From Leisingera methylohalidivorans DSM 14336 (GTDB taxonomy: Bacteria > Pseudomonadota > Alphaproteobacteria > Rhodobacterales > Rhodobacteraceae), in NCBI RefSeq assembly GCF_000511355.1, contig NC_023135.1, positions 1,080,371 to 1,144,370 of the forward strand: 64,000 nt of DNA, in the 5' to 3' direction. The position numbers were made by a program, and so were the translations under genes. The notes beneath the pieces were generated by a model, which did no database searches, was not told the DNA's origin, and worked only from the letters and a program-made list of their open reading frames with translations. Below, in pieces: positions 17,439 to 26,129 of the stretch (position 1 is the stretch's first letter; the number at the start of each line of letters is the position of its first letter).

Positions 17439-18095
17439 TCAGGTGACGCCCCACCATCGCAGGGTCTGCGTATAGTGAAGCCGGATTGCGCCGGTTGCGG
17501 CGTCAGCATCGTGGCGTTCAAGGGCGTCCATAATGGCAAGGTGTTCTTCCATAGCCGAAATGATCCGGTCCTGCAGGAAAGGGCGGGCGTTCTGGATAAT
17601 GGCAGTCCGCATCCGGTTGGCTGCATAAGCTGCTGCCAGCTGGGCGTTTCCAAGTCCAGCGGCCAGGAAGTCATGCAGCGAGAGGTCGACTTCTATGGGG
17701 CCGTCCGGCGTATTGCCGGTCTCGCCGCGCAGGGCGGCTTCCCGGAAGGCCTGATGCCGGTCCCGAAGGGCGCCGAGGCCGGTCAGATCGTCGTTGGCAA
17801 TCCGGCGCCGTGCCCCCTCCTGGTCCAGTACCATCCGGAAGTCGAGGCAGTCGCGGATGGTTTCGGGGCGCGCCTCCATCACCTGGATGCCGCGTTTCGG
17901 CATCGTGACCAGCAGGCCCAGCGAACTGGCGTGCTTAACCGCTTCGCGGACCGCGGACAGCGGCAAGCCGAGCATTGTAACCAGCTGTGACATCGACAGA
18001 AACTGCCCGTCGCGCAGCTGCCCGCTGCGCAGCGCCGCCATCAGCGCCTGCTGCGCCTTCACCGCCAAAAGCTGAACATTCTGAGACTGGGTCAT
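17439..18095 (-). CDS. GntR-family (FadR-type) transcriptional regulator
   Basis: A 218-residue regulator with an N-terminal winged helix (about 10-75; LSMSQLVTMLGLPLSAVREAVKHASSLGLL, weaker than usual at the N-terminal turn) and a helical FCD-type effector domain (about 85-210). The ATG at 18095 is preceded by AAGGAAA; the frame extends 12 codons upstream without a site. It is divergent from the NCS1 permease gene across 171 bases, so it probably controls that gene. The ligand may be the transported nucleobase or hydantoin, which is an inference. Confidence 0.88.
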   Translation of the reverse strand: MTQSQNVQLLAVKAQQALMAALRSGQLRDGQFLSMSQLVTMLGLPLSAVREAVKHASSLGLLVTMPKRGIQVMEARPETIRDCLDFRMVLDQEGARRRIANDDLTGLGALRDRHQAFREAALRGETGNTPDGPIEVDLSLHDFLAAGLGNAQLAAAYAANRMRTAIIQNARPFLQDRIISAMEEHLAIMDALERHDADAATGAIRLHYTQTLRWWGVT

Positions 18096-18140
18096 CCGGC
18101 TTTCCTTAATGGGCATTATCTGCGGTTTCAATAAAGTGCT

Positions 18141-18176
18141 ATCTGGAATTCCGAACAGATGCCAAATAGAATATCT
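18141..18176. promoter_or_regulatory. Possible operator in the GntR/NCS1 divergent region
   Basis: Two overlapping AT-rich inverted repeats lie mid-way between the divergent genes: ATCTG-N10-CAGAT (18141-18160) and AGAT-N12-ATCT (18157-18176). Arms are short, so this is only a candidate GntR site. Confidence 0.3.
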
Positions 18177-18266
18177 GCTAATATGTCAGTTGCAAGACTA
18201 GATTGCCACGCTGTTTGGCTGGCGGCAGGAAGCCGCCGGCCGCGGAACAGCACCAGGGAGGAAGAC

Positions 18267-19709
18267 ATGACTGCAACAGGAGACATGCGCATAGCGCAAG
18301 GGGGCACACTCGACCCCGAAGGCAATGCGCTTAACCCCGCTGGCAGCGACGAAAAAACATGGGGGTGGTTCGCCATCTTCAACATCTGGGCCAATGACGT
18401 GCAGTCGCTGTTCGGTTATTCGCTGGTGGCGTCGCTGTTCATTTCCTATGGCGTCGGCGGCTGGACTGCCTTTGCGGCGCTGATCTGCGCCGGGCTGTTC
18501 GTGATGTGGATGGTGAATCTCTCCGGTGCTCCGGGCGAGAAATACGGCATACCCTATCCGGTCCTTGCCCGTGCCAGCATGGGGACCCAAGGGGCCAAAC
18601 TGCCGGCCATTCTGCGCGCAACGGTGGCGGTGTTCTGGTACGGGGTTCAGGTCTACTTTGCCTCAACCGCACTGGCGCTGCTGATCCGTTCGCTCACCGG
18701 CATCTCCGGCGGCACCGAGATCCTCGGCCTCACCGGCATCGACTGGCTTTCCTTCGTGTTGGTCTGGGGCTTTCATATCCTCATCTTCTGGCGCGGCATG
18801 AACTGGGTGGAAACCTTTCTCAATATCGCTGGCCCCTTTGTCTATCTGGTGATGATCGGCCTGGTTGCCGTGCTCTGGCAGCGCTCGGACGGTCAGCTGC
18901 TCAGCGCCACGGCCACGATCTTTGCCAACCCCGCAGGCACCTTCTGGAGCGAATTCAAGGGGTTCATTGCGATCGTCGGCACCATGGTGGCCTATTTTGC
19001 GGCTGTGATGATCAATTTCAGCGACTTTTCGCGCTATGCCAAGGACCAGCGGGCGATGGTCTTGGGCAACTTTGCCGGGCTGCCGTTCAACATGATCCTG
19101 TTTTCGGCCCTGGCCCTGCTGACCACCGGCGGTGCGGCTGTTGTCTTCGGGGAGGAGATCATCAATCCGACCGAGATCGTTGAACGGACCGACAGTGTGC
19201 TGCTGGGTATCGTTGCCGCAATCACCTTCTTTGCGGCGACTGTCGGCATCAACCTGGTCGCCAATTTCATCCCGGCGGTGAACGGTATTGCCAATCTGGC
19301 GCCTGAAAAGATCAGCTTCCGCAAGGCCGGCCTGATCACCTCGCTGTTTGCGCTGGTCATCGGCGGGTTCTGGAACAGCTTCATCAGCCAGTTCGGCATC
19401 AGCGGCTTCGTCAACACGCTCGGCGCGACACTGGCGCCGATCTTCGGCATCATGATCGTTGACTACTATATGCACCGTCAGGAGCAGCTGAAGGTCGCCG
19501 AGCTCTACACCATGGATGCCGGTCTTTACCATTATGACAACGGCTGGAACAACGCTGCGGTCAAAGCCTTCGCGGCGGCGGCCATTTTCTCGGTGGCGAC
19601 TGTCTGGGTGCCGTGGTTCGCGTTCTTGTCTGGTTTCAACTGGGTGATCGGCGCAATCCTCGGCGGCCTGGCCTACAACGTCATTGCCAGGCACCACGTT
19701 AAAACCTGA
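18267..19709 (+). CDS. NCS1-family nucleobase:cation symporter
   Basis: A 480-residue permease with about twelve hydrophobic helices. The NCS1 signatures are visible: GWFAIFNIWANDVQSLFGY in helix 1, VFWYGVQVYFASTAL around helix 3, and VAYFAAVMINFSDFSRYAKDQ around helix 6, giving the Trp/Asn/Gln residues that line the Mhp1 substrate site. It probably imports uracil, cytosine, allantoin or a hydantoin with a cation. The ATG at 18267 is preceded by AGGGAGGAAG. No catabolic gene for these compounds is beside it. A hairpin follows the stop. Confidence 0.92.
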   Translation: MTATGDMRIAQGGTLDPEGNALNPAGSDEKTWGWFAIFNIWANDVQSLFGYSLVASLFISYGVGGWTAFAALICAGLFVMWMVNLSGAPGEKYGIPYPVLARASMGTQGAKLPAILRATVAVFWYGVQVYFASTALALLIRSLTGISGGTEILGLTGIDWLSFVLVWGFHILIFWRGMNWVETFLNIAGPFVYLVMIGLVAVLWQRSDGQLLSATATIFANPAGTFWSEFKGFIAIVGTMVAYFAAVMINFSDFSRYAKDQRAMVLGNFAGLPFNMILFSALALLTTGGAAVVFGEEIINPTEIVERTDSVLLGIVAAITFFAATVGINLVANFIPAVNGIANLAPEKISFRKAGLITSLFALVIGGFWNSFISQFGISGFVNTLGATLAPIFGIMIVDYYMHRQEQLKVAELYTMDAGLYHYDNGWNNAAVKAFAAAAIFSVATVWVPWFAFLSGFNWVIGAILGGLAYNVIARHHVKT

Positions 19710-19726
19710 GTGTGAACCCAGGTTGC

Positions 19727-19755
19727 TGCCGGTGGGGAGGCGTGCTCCACCGGCA
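19727..19755 (+). terminator. Hairpin after the NCS1 gene
   Basis: TGCCGGTGG and CCACCGGCA form a perfect 9-bp stem 17 bases after the stop codon, without a T-run. Probably a transcript end or stabiliser. Confidence 0.5.
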
Positions 19756-20202
19756 AACTGCCGGAACCTTGCGGCAGGCACTTCCCTGACCTCAGGGACC
19801 GCGCCGCATCCTGCAGGCTGCGGCTGCGGCGAACGTCTGGACAGTCCCGCTGCCTGCTGAGGATCGCCCGGTTCTGCTATCCGGGCAGGGGGCGCAGGCT
19901 CCGCGATGAAAAACGAGACCTTTTGCTCGGCAGGCCGGCCGGCATTCCAGGCCGTATTCGGCCTTGCATAAACGGGCTTTTCTGCTGTATTCCGGCGTAA
20001 TCCTTTCCGGTGCCCGGACCGGCCAGATGGCCGCAAGCGGCCGGGTTTGCTAAAGTATGCCCTGGGGCTTGACGTTCAGCATGCTGGCATACCCAGGCGG
20101 AGAGGGGGAACTGCTGGGATCGTGGCAAAGATCCCTCTGTGGAAAACGACCGATGCGGTGTTTTCTTTGGACTGACTGAATCCTGAGGGTTGCCGCCTCG
20201 GG
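19756..20202. other. Non-coding leader region upstream of the metZ riboswitch
   Basis: About 450 bases without a credible gene. An imperfect inverted repeat (GTATGCC at 20055-20061 and GGCATAC at 20086-20092, extended by CCTGGG/CCCAGG) lies upstream of the riboswitch. The metZ promoter is expected in this stretch, but I cannot place it confidently. Confidence 0.5.
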
Positions 20203-20257
20203 CGTGCGCGATTTGTTACCGGATTGCGGGCCACGTAAAACATTCCCGCTAAAGAGG
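20203..20257 (+). promoter_or_regulatory. SAM-II riboswitch
   Basis: The conserved blocks of the SAM-II pseudoknot occur in order: CGTG (20203-20206) pairing with CACG (20232-20235) for P1, GATTT (20210-20214), TTGC (20224-20227), an A-rich joining segment, and GCTAAA (20248-20253) followed by the purine-rich GAGGT. SAM-II typically controls metA/metX/metZ in alphaproteobacteria and switches the gene off when S-adenosylmethionine is abundant. It precedes metZ here. Whether the P1 stem is complete would need folding. Confidence 0.85.
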
Positions 20258-20267
20258 TCAGGATGTG

Positions 20268-20304
20268 AAGGACCCCCTTTCGCTTGGCCGGACGGGGGTT
20301 TTTT
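20268..20304 (+). terminator. Terminator/attenuator between riboswitch and metZ
   Basis: AAGGACCCCC and GGGGGTTTTTT form a stem ending in a T-run, 11 bases after the riboswitch and 30 bases before the metZ ATG. It fits transcription attenuation. Confidence 0.7.
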
Positions 20305-20333
20305 ATTGCGCGGAAGGCGCAGGAGGACATGTG

Positions 20334-21524
20334 ATGAGCGAAACCTGGAACCAACGCACCAAACTGGTGCACGGCGGCACCCGCCGCAGCCAGTACAACG
20401 AGGTCAGCGAGGCGATCTTCCTGACCCAGGGCTTTGTCTATGACAGCGCCGAACAGGCCGAAGCGCGGTTTATCGAAACCGGCCCGGATGAATTCATCTA
20501 CGCCCGCTATGGCAACCCGACCGTGGACATGTTCGAAAAGCGCATGGCGGCGCTGGAAGGGGCCGAGGATGCCTTTGCCGCGGCCTCGGGCATGGCGGCT
20601 GTCAATGGCGCGCTGACCTCGCTGGTGAAGGCGGGGGATCACGTCGTCTCTGCCAAGGCGCTGTTCGGCTCCTGCAACTATATCCTGGCGGATGTACTGG
20701 GGCGTTTCGGGGTCGAGGTGACCTTTATCGACGGCACCGATCTGGAGGCCTGGCGCGCTGCCGTGCGGCCGGACACCAAGGCGGTGTTTTTCGAGTCGAT
20801 GTCGAACCCGACGCTGGAAGTGATCGACATCGCAGGCGTTGCGGAGATCGCTCGTGCTGCCGGCGCGACGGTGGTGGTGGACAATGTGTTCTCGACGCCG
20901 GTGTTTTCCCGTGCCATCGAACAGGGTGCCGATGTGGTGATCTATTCCGCCACCAAGCATATCGACGGCCAGGGCCGGGCGCTGGGTGGCGTGGTGCTGG
21001 GCACCAAGGAGTATATCCGCGGCACGCTGGAACCCTATATGAAGCACACCGGAGGCTCGCTCAGCCCGTTCAATGCCTGGGTGATGCTGAAAGGGCTGGA
21101 AACCATCTCGCTGCGGGTCAACGCACAGGCCGAAAGCGCGCTGCAAATTGCCGGGGCCCTGGACGGTCATCCGGCGCTGGCGCGCATGATCTATCCGGGC
21201 CTGCCGGGGCATGCGCAGAACGCGCTGGTGCAGACCCAGCTGGGCGGCAAGGGCGGCACGGTGCTGTCGCTGGACCTGAAAGGCGGCAAGGCAGCGGCCT
21301 TCAAGTTCCTCAACGCGCTGACCATCCCGGTGATTTCCAACAACCTCGGCGATGCGAAATCCATTGCCACCCACCCGGCGACCACCACCCACCAGCGTCT
21401 CAGTGACGCGCTGAAGGTTGAACTGGGCATCACCCCCGGCCTGGTGCGTTTCTCTGTCGGGCTGGAGGACACGGATGACCTGATCGCCGATCTCACGGCG
21501 GCGCTGGAAGCGGCAAGCGTCTGA
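20334..21524 (+). CDS. metZ: O-succinylhomoserine sulfhydrylase
   Basis: A PLP enzyme of the Cys/Met-metabolism family that makes homocysteine from O-succinylhomoserine (or O-acetylhomoserine) and sulphide, bypassing cystathionine. The 396-residue protein has the PLP-lysine Lys208 within YSATKHIDGQGR, the YGNPT and GMAAV motifs and the SNPTLEVIDI stretch. I chose the ATG at 20334 because AGGAGG lies 7 bases upstream and homologues begin there. An in-frame GTG at 20265 close to the riboswitch would add 23 residues. The SAM-II riboswitch upstream implies repression by S-adenosylmethionine. A strong terminator follows. Confidence 0.94.
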   Translation: MSETWNQRTKLVHGGTRRSQYNEVSEAIFLTQGFVYDSAEQAEARFIETGPDEFIYARYGNPTVDMFEKRMAALEGAEDAFAAASGMAAVNGALTSLVKAGDHVVSAKALFGSCNYILADVLGRFGVEVTFIDGTDLEAWRAAVRPDTKAVFFESMSNPTLEVIDIAGVAEIARAAGATVVVDNVFSTPVFSRAIEQGADVVIYSATKHIDGQGRALGGVVLGTKEYIRGTLEPYMKHTGGSLSPFNAWVMLKGLETISLRVNAQAESALQIAGALDGHPALARMIYPGLPGHAQNALVQTQLGGKGGTVLSLDLKGGKAAAFKFLNALTIPVISNNLGDAKSIATHPATTTHQRLSDALKVELGITPGLVRFSVGLEDTDDLIADLTAALEAASV

Positions 21525-21601
21525 GGGTGTGCATTCGGGCAGGTGATCGCTTTTTCATCTGTCCGGAAATATCCTCGGGGATGAATTGCGCCGGAGGCGC
21601 A

Positions 21602-21628
21602 AGAGGGGGCAGACAGCCCCCTCTTTTT
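21602..21628. terminator. Bidirectional terminator between metZ and the DddP-like gene
   Basis: AGAGGGGGC and GCCCCCTCT form a perfect stem with a 5-base loop, then TTTT on the plus strand. It sits between converging genes and ends metZ transcripts. Confidence 0.85.
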
Positions 21629-21631
21629 GTT

Positions 21632-22882
21632 TCACATCTCCCAGGGGAAACTGTCGAGCCGCTGCGGCCCGTCTTTGGTCACCAGCACCTGGGTTTCCAG
21701 CTTGACCGATTCCGAGCCCTGCTCGCCGATCAGGCTTTCAATGCAAATCACCATGTTTTCCTCGAACTGGCCGCCGTGGCTGCTCTCGAAATCGGGATGC
21801 AGCGGGACCACCGGCCATTCGTCCGCCATCCCCACACCATGCGCCGCCAATGAATAGCGGTAGGGCTGGTAGGCTTCGGGGATTTGCCAGCTCTTGGCGT
21901 TGAACTCGGCGAAACTCAGCCCCGGCTGCAGCAGCGCCATATTGTGGTCGATCTGCGCCCGCGCTGCCGCATAGAGCCGCTTCTGGGTGCCGTTCATCGG
22001 CGCATAGCCGCAGGTCCAGCTGCGCGACAGGTCGGCGCAATAGCCGTAGGGGCCGATCATGTCGGTGTCAAAGCTGATCATCTCTCCGATCTGGCATTCG
22101 CGGGGGGAACATTCCTTGTACCAGGGATTGGTGTTCGGCCCGCAGGTGAGCAGCTTGGTCTCCAGCCACTCGCCGCCGGAGCGCGCATTCTCGAAATGCA
22201 GATGCGCCCAGAGCTCCTGTTCGGTGACGCCCGGCACCGAATGCTCATAGATCCGCGCCATGCCGGCCTCGCAGACCCGGATAGTCCAGCGCATCAGCTC
22301 GATCTCATCCGCCGATTTGATGGCACGGGCGGTCTCGGTGATCTTGCCGCCGTCGACAATCTGCATACCGTGGCTCTTCAGCGCGTGGACGCCTTCGGGC
22401 TCCATCCGGTCGACACCCAGCCGCATGCTGCCGCCGCCGTGTTGCTTGACCAGATCCGCGATTTCCGCTGCCCAGGGGGGCAGCCGGTCCGCGGCCTGAT
22501 CGCCGGCGCACATGAACATCCAGCCAATGGCATTGCGGATTTCATCCACCCCCGGCAGCCCGTGGTTCAAATGCTCGCAGCCTTTGAATTCGAACATGAT
22601 GCCCGGCCCGCCGTTCAGGATCAGCGCATAGCGGATCGGGTTGTGGGCGGTCCAGACCGACATGTTGGAGCAATCAAACGCATAGCGGATGTTGACCGGA
22701 TCATAGAGCAGCAGCCCGGCCGCATCCTGGCGGGCCATCTCATCGCGCAAGCGCTGCAGCCGGTAGGCCCTGGCGCGGTCCAGCACCGGCTGCGGCAGCG
22801 GGGATTTCAGCGGCTTGTCCGCGCCTTCGGCATTCAGAAAGCTGCGTTTGCGTTCGTCCTTGAAAACCGCCAGCTCCGTCAT
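21632..22882 (-). CDS. M24-family protein of the DddP type (candidate DMSP lyase)
   Basis: A 416-residue protein with the creatinase/aminopeptidase (M24) fold. Its sequence follows DddP, the DMSP lyase of roseobacters, more closely than ordinary Xaa-Pro peptidases: DPVNIRYAFDCSNM then W..HNP, and HGVGMADEWP. Metal ligands fit DddP in spacing: Asp272, Asp274, Asp284, His348, Glu382 and Glu396. From memory of the published DddP structure, its catalytic Asp377 and Tyr366 would correspond to Asp354 and Tyr343 here, both present. Overall similarity to true DddP looks only moderate and the protein is some 30 residues shorter, so it may be a paralogue with another substrate. The start overlaps the 2OG-oxygenase stop by 4 bases (ATGA). 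Confidence 0.7.
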   Translation of the reverse strand: MTELAVFKDERKRSFLNAEGADKPLKSPLPQPVLDRARAYRLQRLRDEMARQDAAGLLLYDPVNIRYAFDCSNMSVWTAHNPIRYALILNGGPGIMFEFKGCEHLNHGLPGVDEIRNAIGWMFMCAGDQAADRLPPWAAEIADLVKQHGGGSMRLGVDRMEPEGVHALKSHGMQIVDGGKITETARAIKSADEIELMRWTIRVCEAGMARIYEHSVPGVTEQELWAHLHFENARSGGEWLETKLLTCGPNTNPWYKECSPRECQIGEMISFDTDMIGPYGYCADLSRSWTCGYAPMNGTQKRLYAAARAQIDHNMALLQPGLSFAEFNAKSWQIPEAYQPYRYSLAAHGVGMADEWPVVPLHPDFESSHGGQFEENMVICIESLIGEQGSESVKLETQVLVTKDGPQRLDSFPWEM

Positions 22883-23667
22883 GATGCACGGCCGTAGAAG
22901 CCGATGTTCTCTTCGTCGGTGAACCGCACGCCGGGGCGCTCGTAAAAGGTGAAGACGGCAATCACCCGGTGTTTGTCTCCTTTCACTGTGCCCACCCGGT
23001 GGGGCGAGTTTTTGCCGCGGAATATGTTGAGGGTGCCGGGCGACAGGGTGATCGCGCGCATGTTGGGGTCTTCGCCCGCCAGCAGGCGCTCGACGCCTGG
23101 GTAATTCGGGTCGTCGTCGCTGCGCAGCTCGGGGCTGTAGATGAACTCGCCGCCCTCATCCGGGGCCTGCAGAAGCATTGTGGTGGTGAATTCGGACCGG
23201 TCGAAATGCCAGTTCAGCGCCTGTTCCGCCCCGTAGGACATAATGTTCAGCCGCGCCAGCGGGTCATCCATGGTGTAGAGGTTCTGCTTGTCCATGGTGG
23301 CGGCCAGGAACTCGGCAAACGGCGGCCAGTCGTAAAGCCGCAGAACCGGCGAGCCCTGGAACTGGTCGGCGCAGAGGGTGAAGTTTGACGTTTCGACCTT
23401 CTGCAGCGCCGGGTGATCCGGCGCCAGGCCTTCAACGCTGTCTTTGAAATAAATGTTGTGTTCGCGTTTGTGGTGGAAGCTTTCGGTCGCAAACTTGCCC
23501 TGCAGCGCATCTGCGGCGCCCTGCGCCACCTCAGGCTGCATCAGCCCGTCCAGGCTGAACATGCCGTCCTGCGCCAGTTCGGCGCGGCAGCGGTCCACCA
23601 GCGCCTGCCATTCGGGGCTGCCGGGGCGGTCGAGCGGGTAACGGTTCAGATCCAGAATATCGTGCAT
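22879..23667 (-). CDS. 2-oxoglutarate/Fe(II)-dependent oxygenase-like protein
   Basis: A 262-residue protein with the double-stranded beta-helix iron-binding triad: His154 and Asp156 (NWHFDRSEF) and His223 (SPHRVG), followed by Arg234 for 2-oxoglutarate. The N-terminal 140 residues are helical. The substrate is unknown. It is the first gene of a two-gene unit with the DddP-like M24 gene, with a 4-base overlap, and is divergent from a LysR gene 102 bases away. The two enzymes probably act on the same compound. The ATG at 23667 has GGGAGATC upstream. Confidence 0.82.
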   Translation of the reverse strand: MHDILDLNRYPLDRPGSPEWQALVDRCRAELAQDGMFSLDGLMQPEVAQGAADALQGKFATESFHHKREHNIYFKDSVEGLAPDHPALQKVETSNFTLCADQFQGSPVLRLYDWPPFAEFLAATMDKQNLYTMDDPLARLNIMSYGAEQALNWHFDRSEFTTTMLLQAPDEGGEFIYSPELRSDDDPNYPGVERLLAGEDPNMRAITLSPGTLNIFRGKNSPHRVGTVKGDKHRVIAVFTFYERPGVRFTDEENIGFYGRAS

Positions 23668-23733
23668 GTTTGATCTCCCAAGCGCTTTTGCAAACCCTGC
23701 GCGCCGGGCGAGGGTCTGACCACTATAAAATAT

Positions 23734-23748
23734 CTTGGCGAGCATAAG
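23734..23748. promoter_or_regulatory. Candidate LysR-type box (CTT-N9-AAG)
   Basis: A T-N11-A type palindrome lies between the divergent LysR and 2OG-oxygenase genes, 21 bases before the LysR start. It overlaps an AT-rich stretch that could hold the oxygenase promoter. Confidence 0.4.
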
Positions 23749-23769
23749 GAAATCTTGCACTGTGCGGCC

Positions 23770-24624
23770 ATGAAACTGCCGCCCCTGAATGCCCTGCGTG
23801 CCTTTGAATGCGCCGCCCGGACCGGGAGTTTCTCGGCAGCGGGGGCGGAGCAGGGGGTGAGCTCGGCTGCGGTGTCGATGCAGGTGAAGAACCTGGAGGA
23901 CTGGCTGGGGCTGAAACTGTTCACCCGCCGCGCCAATCAGGTGCGGCTGACGGATGCGGGGCGCGATTATTACCGGAAAGCCGCAATGTCGCTGGCAGAG
24001 ATTGCCAGTTTCACCCAGGCGCTGACCGAGGGCCGCGGGCACCGTCCGCTGGTGATTTCGGCAACGCCTGCGCTGGCGCAGCTGTGGCTGCCGGATCGGC
24101 TGAAGATCTTCCGGGCGGCGCGTCCGGATGTGGCTGTGCGGCTTCGGATCGAGGATGACAGCATCGATCTGGAGGCCGAGGGCATCGACGCCCGGCTGTC
24201 CTATGGCGGTGAACATCCGGATTACCGGACAGAGGAGATGTTCACGGATGCGCTGATTCCGGTTGGCATGGATCCGGCCGCGGACATTCGGACAGCGCCG
24301 CTGGTGGAAATGAGCTGGGGGGCAACGATTTCGTCGGTGCCGGGCTGGCGGCAGTATTTTGTGCAGCATGGGATCGGGCAGGAGGCACCGGTTGCATCGG
24401 CGGTTGCTCCGACGGTGCCCGCCGCGGTGGCACTGGTTCAGGCGGGGCTGGGCATTGCCTTGCTGCCCGCGCAGGTGACGGGCAGGGAAATCCGGGCCGG
24501 ACGGCTGCACCGGCTGGACGGACCTGCACTGGACATGCCGCGGCCTTATGTGCTGATCACCGCGCACTACAAGTCGCGCTCGCGGCGCTTGCGGGCGCTT
24601 GCAGAGGCGCTGGGGGTCCGATAA
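23770..24624 (+). CDS. LysR-family transcriptional regulator (GcvA-like)
   Basis: A 284-residue regulator with an N-terminal helix-turn-helix (about 5-62; LNALRAFECAARTGSFSAAG, then SSAAVSMQVKNLEDWLG) and a type-2 periplasmic-binding-like effector domain (about 90-280). The N-terminus PPLNALRAFE resembles GcvA/AmpR-type LysR proteins. The ATG at 23770 begins the conserved N-terminus, though no strong ribosome-binding site precedes it. It is divergent to the oxygenase/DddP-like pair, which it probably controls in response to the pathway substrate. Confidence 0.92.
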   Translation: MKLPPLNALRAFECAARTGSFSAAGAEQGVSSAAVSMQVKNLEDWLGLKLFTRRANQVRLTDAGRDYYRKAAMSLAEIASFTQALTEGRGHRPLVISATPALAQLWLPDRLKIFRAARPDVAVRLRIEDDSIDLEAEGIDARLSYGGEHPDYRTEEMFTDALIPVGMDPAADIRTAPLVEMSWGATISSVPGWRQYFVQHGIGQEAPVASAVAPTVPAAVALVQAGLGIALLPAQVTGREIRAGRLHRLDGPALDMPRPYVLITAHYKSRSRRLRALAEALGVR

Positions 24625-24735
24625 GGCGCCGGTTCTGCCGCATTTGGCGGATCCGTTTTGAAAATTGCCGCGTAACAGTATATGAGGGTGGCCTGCCGGC
24701 TCCTATATGGGCCGTATGACTTGGGGGAAACGCCG

Positions 24736-25839
24736 ATGAACATTCACAACCGCGACGCTGCCGGGGCGCCGGACCGCGAGGCCGCTGCCGCCGCGCTGGA
24801 TGTGCTGCGGGCCTGGGCCGGCACTGTGACCGAGACCGAGATCGCCCAGCTGGATCCGGCTGTGGCGCGGCTGCTGCCCGGCCGCGAGGTGGGAAACTAC
24901 CCGGATCTGTCGCGGCACTACCCCGAGGATTTCAAATCGGACGAGGCGTACCGCGCCACGCTGCCCGACCTGCAGAACGGGCCGACCAGCCTGATCCGCG
25001 GCGCGCAGGAGCAGATCCAGCATGTGGGGATTTCCAATTTCCGCCTGCCGATCCGCTTCCATACCCGCGATGATGGCGATCTGACACTGGAAACCAGCGT
25101 CACCGGCACCGTTTCGCTGGATGCGGCCAAGAAGGGCATCAACATGTCCCGGATCATGCGCACCTTTTATAACCACGCCGAACGCACCTTCAGCTTTGAG
25201 GTCATGGCGGCGGCGCTGGATGATTACCTGAGCGACCTGGACAGCCCGGATGCGCGCATTCAGATGCGGTTCTCCTTCCCGGCAAGGGTCGAAAGCCTGC
25301 GGTCCGGTCTCAGCGGCTATCAATATTACGATTTTGCGCTGGAATTGGTGGACCATGACGGCGTGCGTGAGAAGATCATGCACCTGGACTATGTCTATTC
25401 CTCGACCTGTCCGTGCTCGCTGGAGCTGTCTGAACATGCCCGCCAGTCGCGCGGCCAGCTGGCGACGCCGCACTCGCAGCGCTCGGTGGCGCGGATTTCG
25501 GTCCAGTCGGTGCCGGACAGCGGCTGCCTGTGGTTCGAGGACCTGATCGAACTGTGCCGCCAGGCGGTGCCGACCGAGACCCAGGTGATGGTCAAGCGCG
25601 AGGATGAACAGGCCTTTGCCGAGCTGAACGCGGCCAATCCGATCTTTGTTGAAGACGCGGCGCGGCTGTTCTGCGAAGCATTGCAAGGCGATGCGCGGAT
25701 CGGCGATTTCCGGGTGATCGCAAGCCATCAGGAAAGCCTGCACAGCCATGATGCGGTCAGCGTGCTGACCCAGGGTCCGCTGTTCAAGGCGATGAGCCTG
25801 GATCCGAAACTGTTCGCGACCCTTATCCATCAAGGGTAA
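24736..25839 (+). CDS. folE2: GTP cyclohydrolase FolE2 (type IB)
   Basis: Converts GTP to 7,8-dihydroneopterin triphosphate, the first step of folate (and queuosine) synthesis, using the metal-flexible type-IB enzyme that replaces or backs up FolE. The 367-residue protein carries the family signatures: HVGISNFRLPIR, KGINMSRIMRTFY, and the cysteine-containing YSSTCPCSLELSEH, then TPHSQRS. The catalytic Cys lies in TCPCS. FolE2 genes are often controlled by zinc, but I see no Zur box upstream. The ATG at 24736 is chosen from the family N-terminus. Confidence 0.95.
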   Translation: MNIHNRDAAGAPDREAAAAALDVLRAWAGTVTETEIAQLDPAVARLLPGREVGNYPDLSRHYPEDFKSDEAYRATLPDLQNGPTSLIRGAQEQIQHVGISNFRLPIRFHTRDDGDLTLETSVTGTVSLDAAKKGINMSRIMRTFYNHAERTFSFEVMAAALDDYLSDLDSPDARIQMRFSFPARVESLRSGLSGYQYYDFALELVDHDGVREKIMHLDYVYSSTCPCSLELSEHARQSRGQLATPHSQRSVARISVQSVPDSGCLWFEDLIELCRQAVPTETQVMVKREDEQAFAELNAANPIFVEDAARLFCEALQGDARIGDFRVIASHQESLHSHDAVSVLTQGPLFKAMSLDPKLFATLIHQG

Positions 25840-26129
25840 ATGCTGGGCTGACGTGCCTGATTATAAGGCAGTCTTCCGGCGGATCCTCTGTGATTTCTGC
25901 GCTGCCGCATTATTTATGCTGCCGCGCAGCGGAATATGGTAAACTCCGGACTGTAGCCTGGAGGATTCTCCAGGTGTTCTGGGGAGCCGTTGTGCATGGG
26001 GCAGGGAAGATACACCCGATTGCCGCTGCTGCAGGCCCGGAGTTGCTCCGGGGCTGCGCTTCTCCTATTTTGCCCGGCCGCAGCCCGAACAGGCAGGGTG
26101 AAACCAGTGCATGAAGTAAGGAGTATCTG
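25840..26129. other. Intergenic stretch, no gene seen
   Basis: 290 bases between folE2 and the Ala/Lys/Pro-rich gene. It is more AT-rich than its surroundings around 25850-25960, so it may contain the promoter of the next gene. No terminator stands out. Confidence 0.4.
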
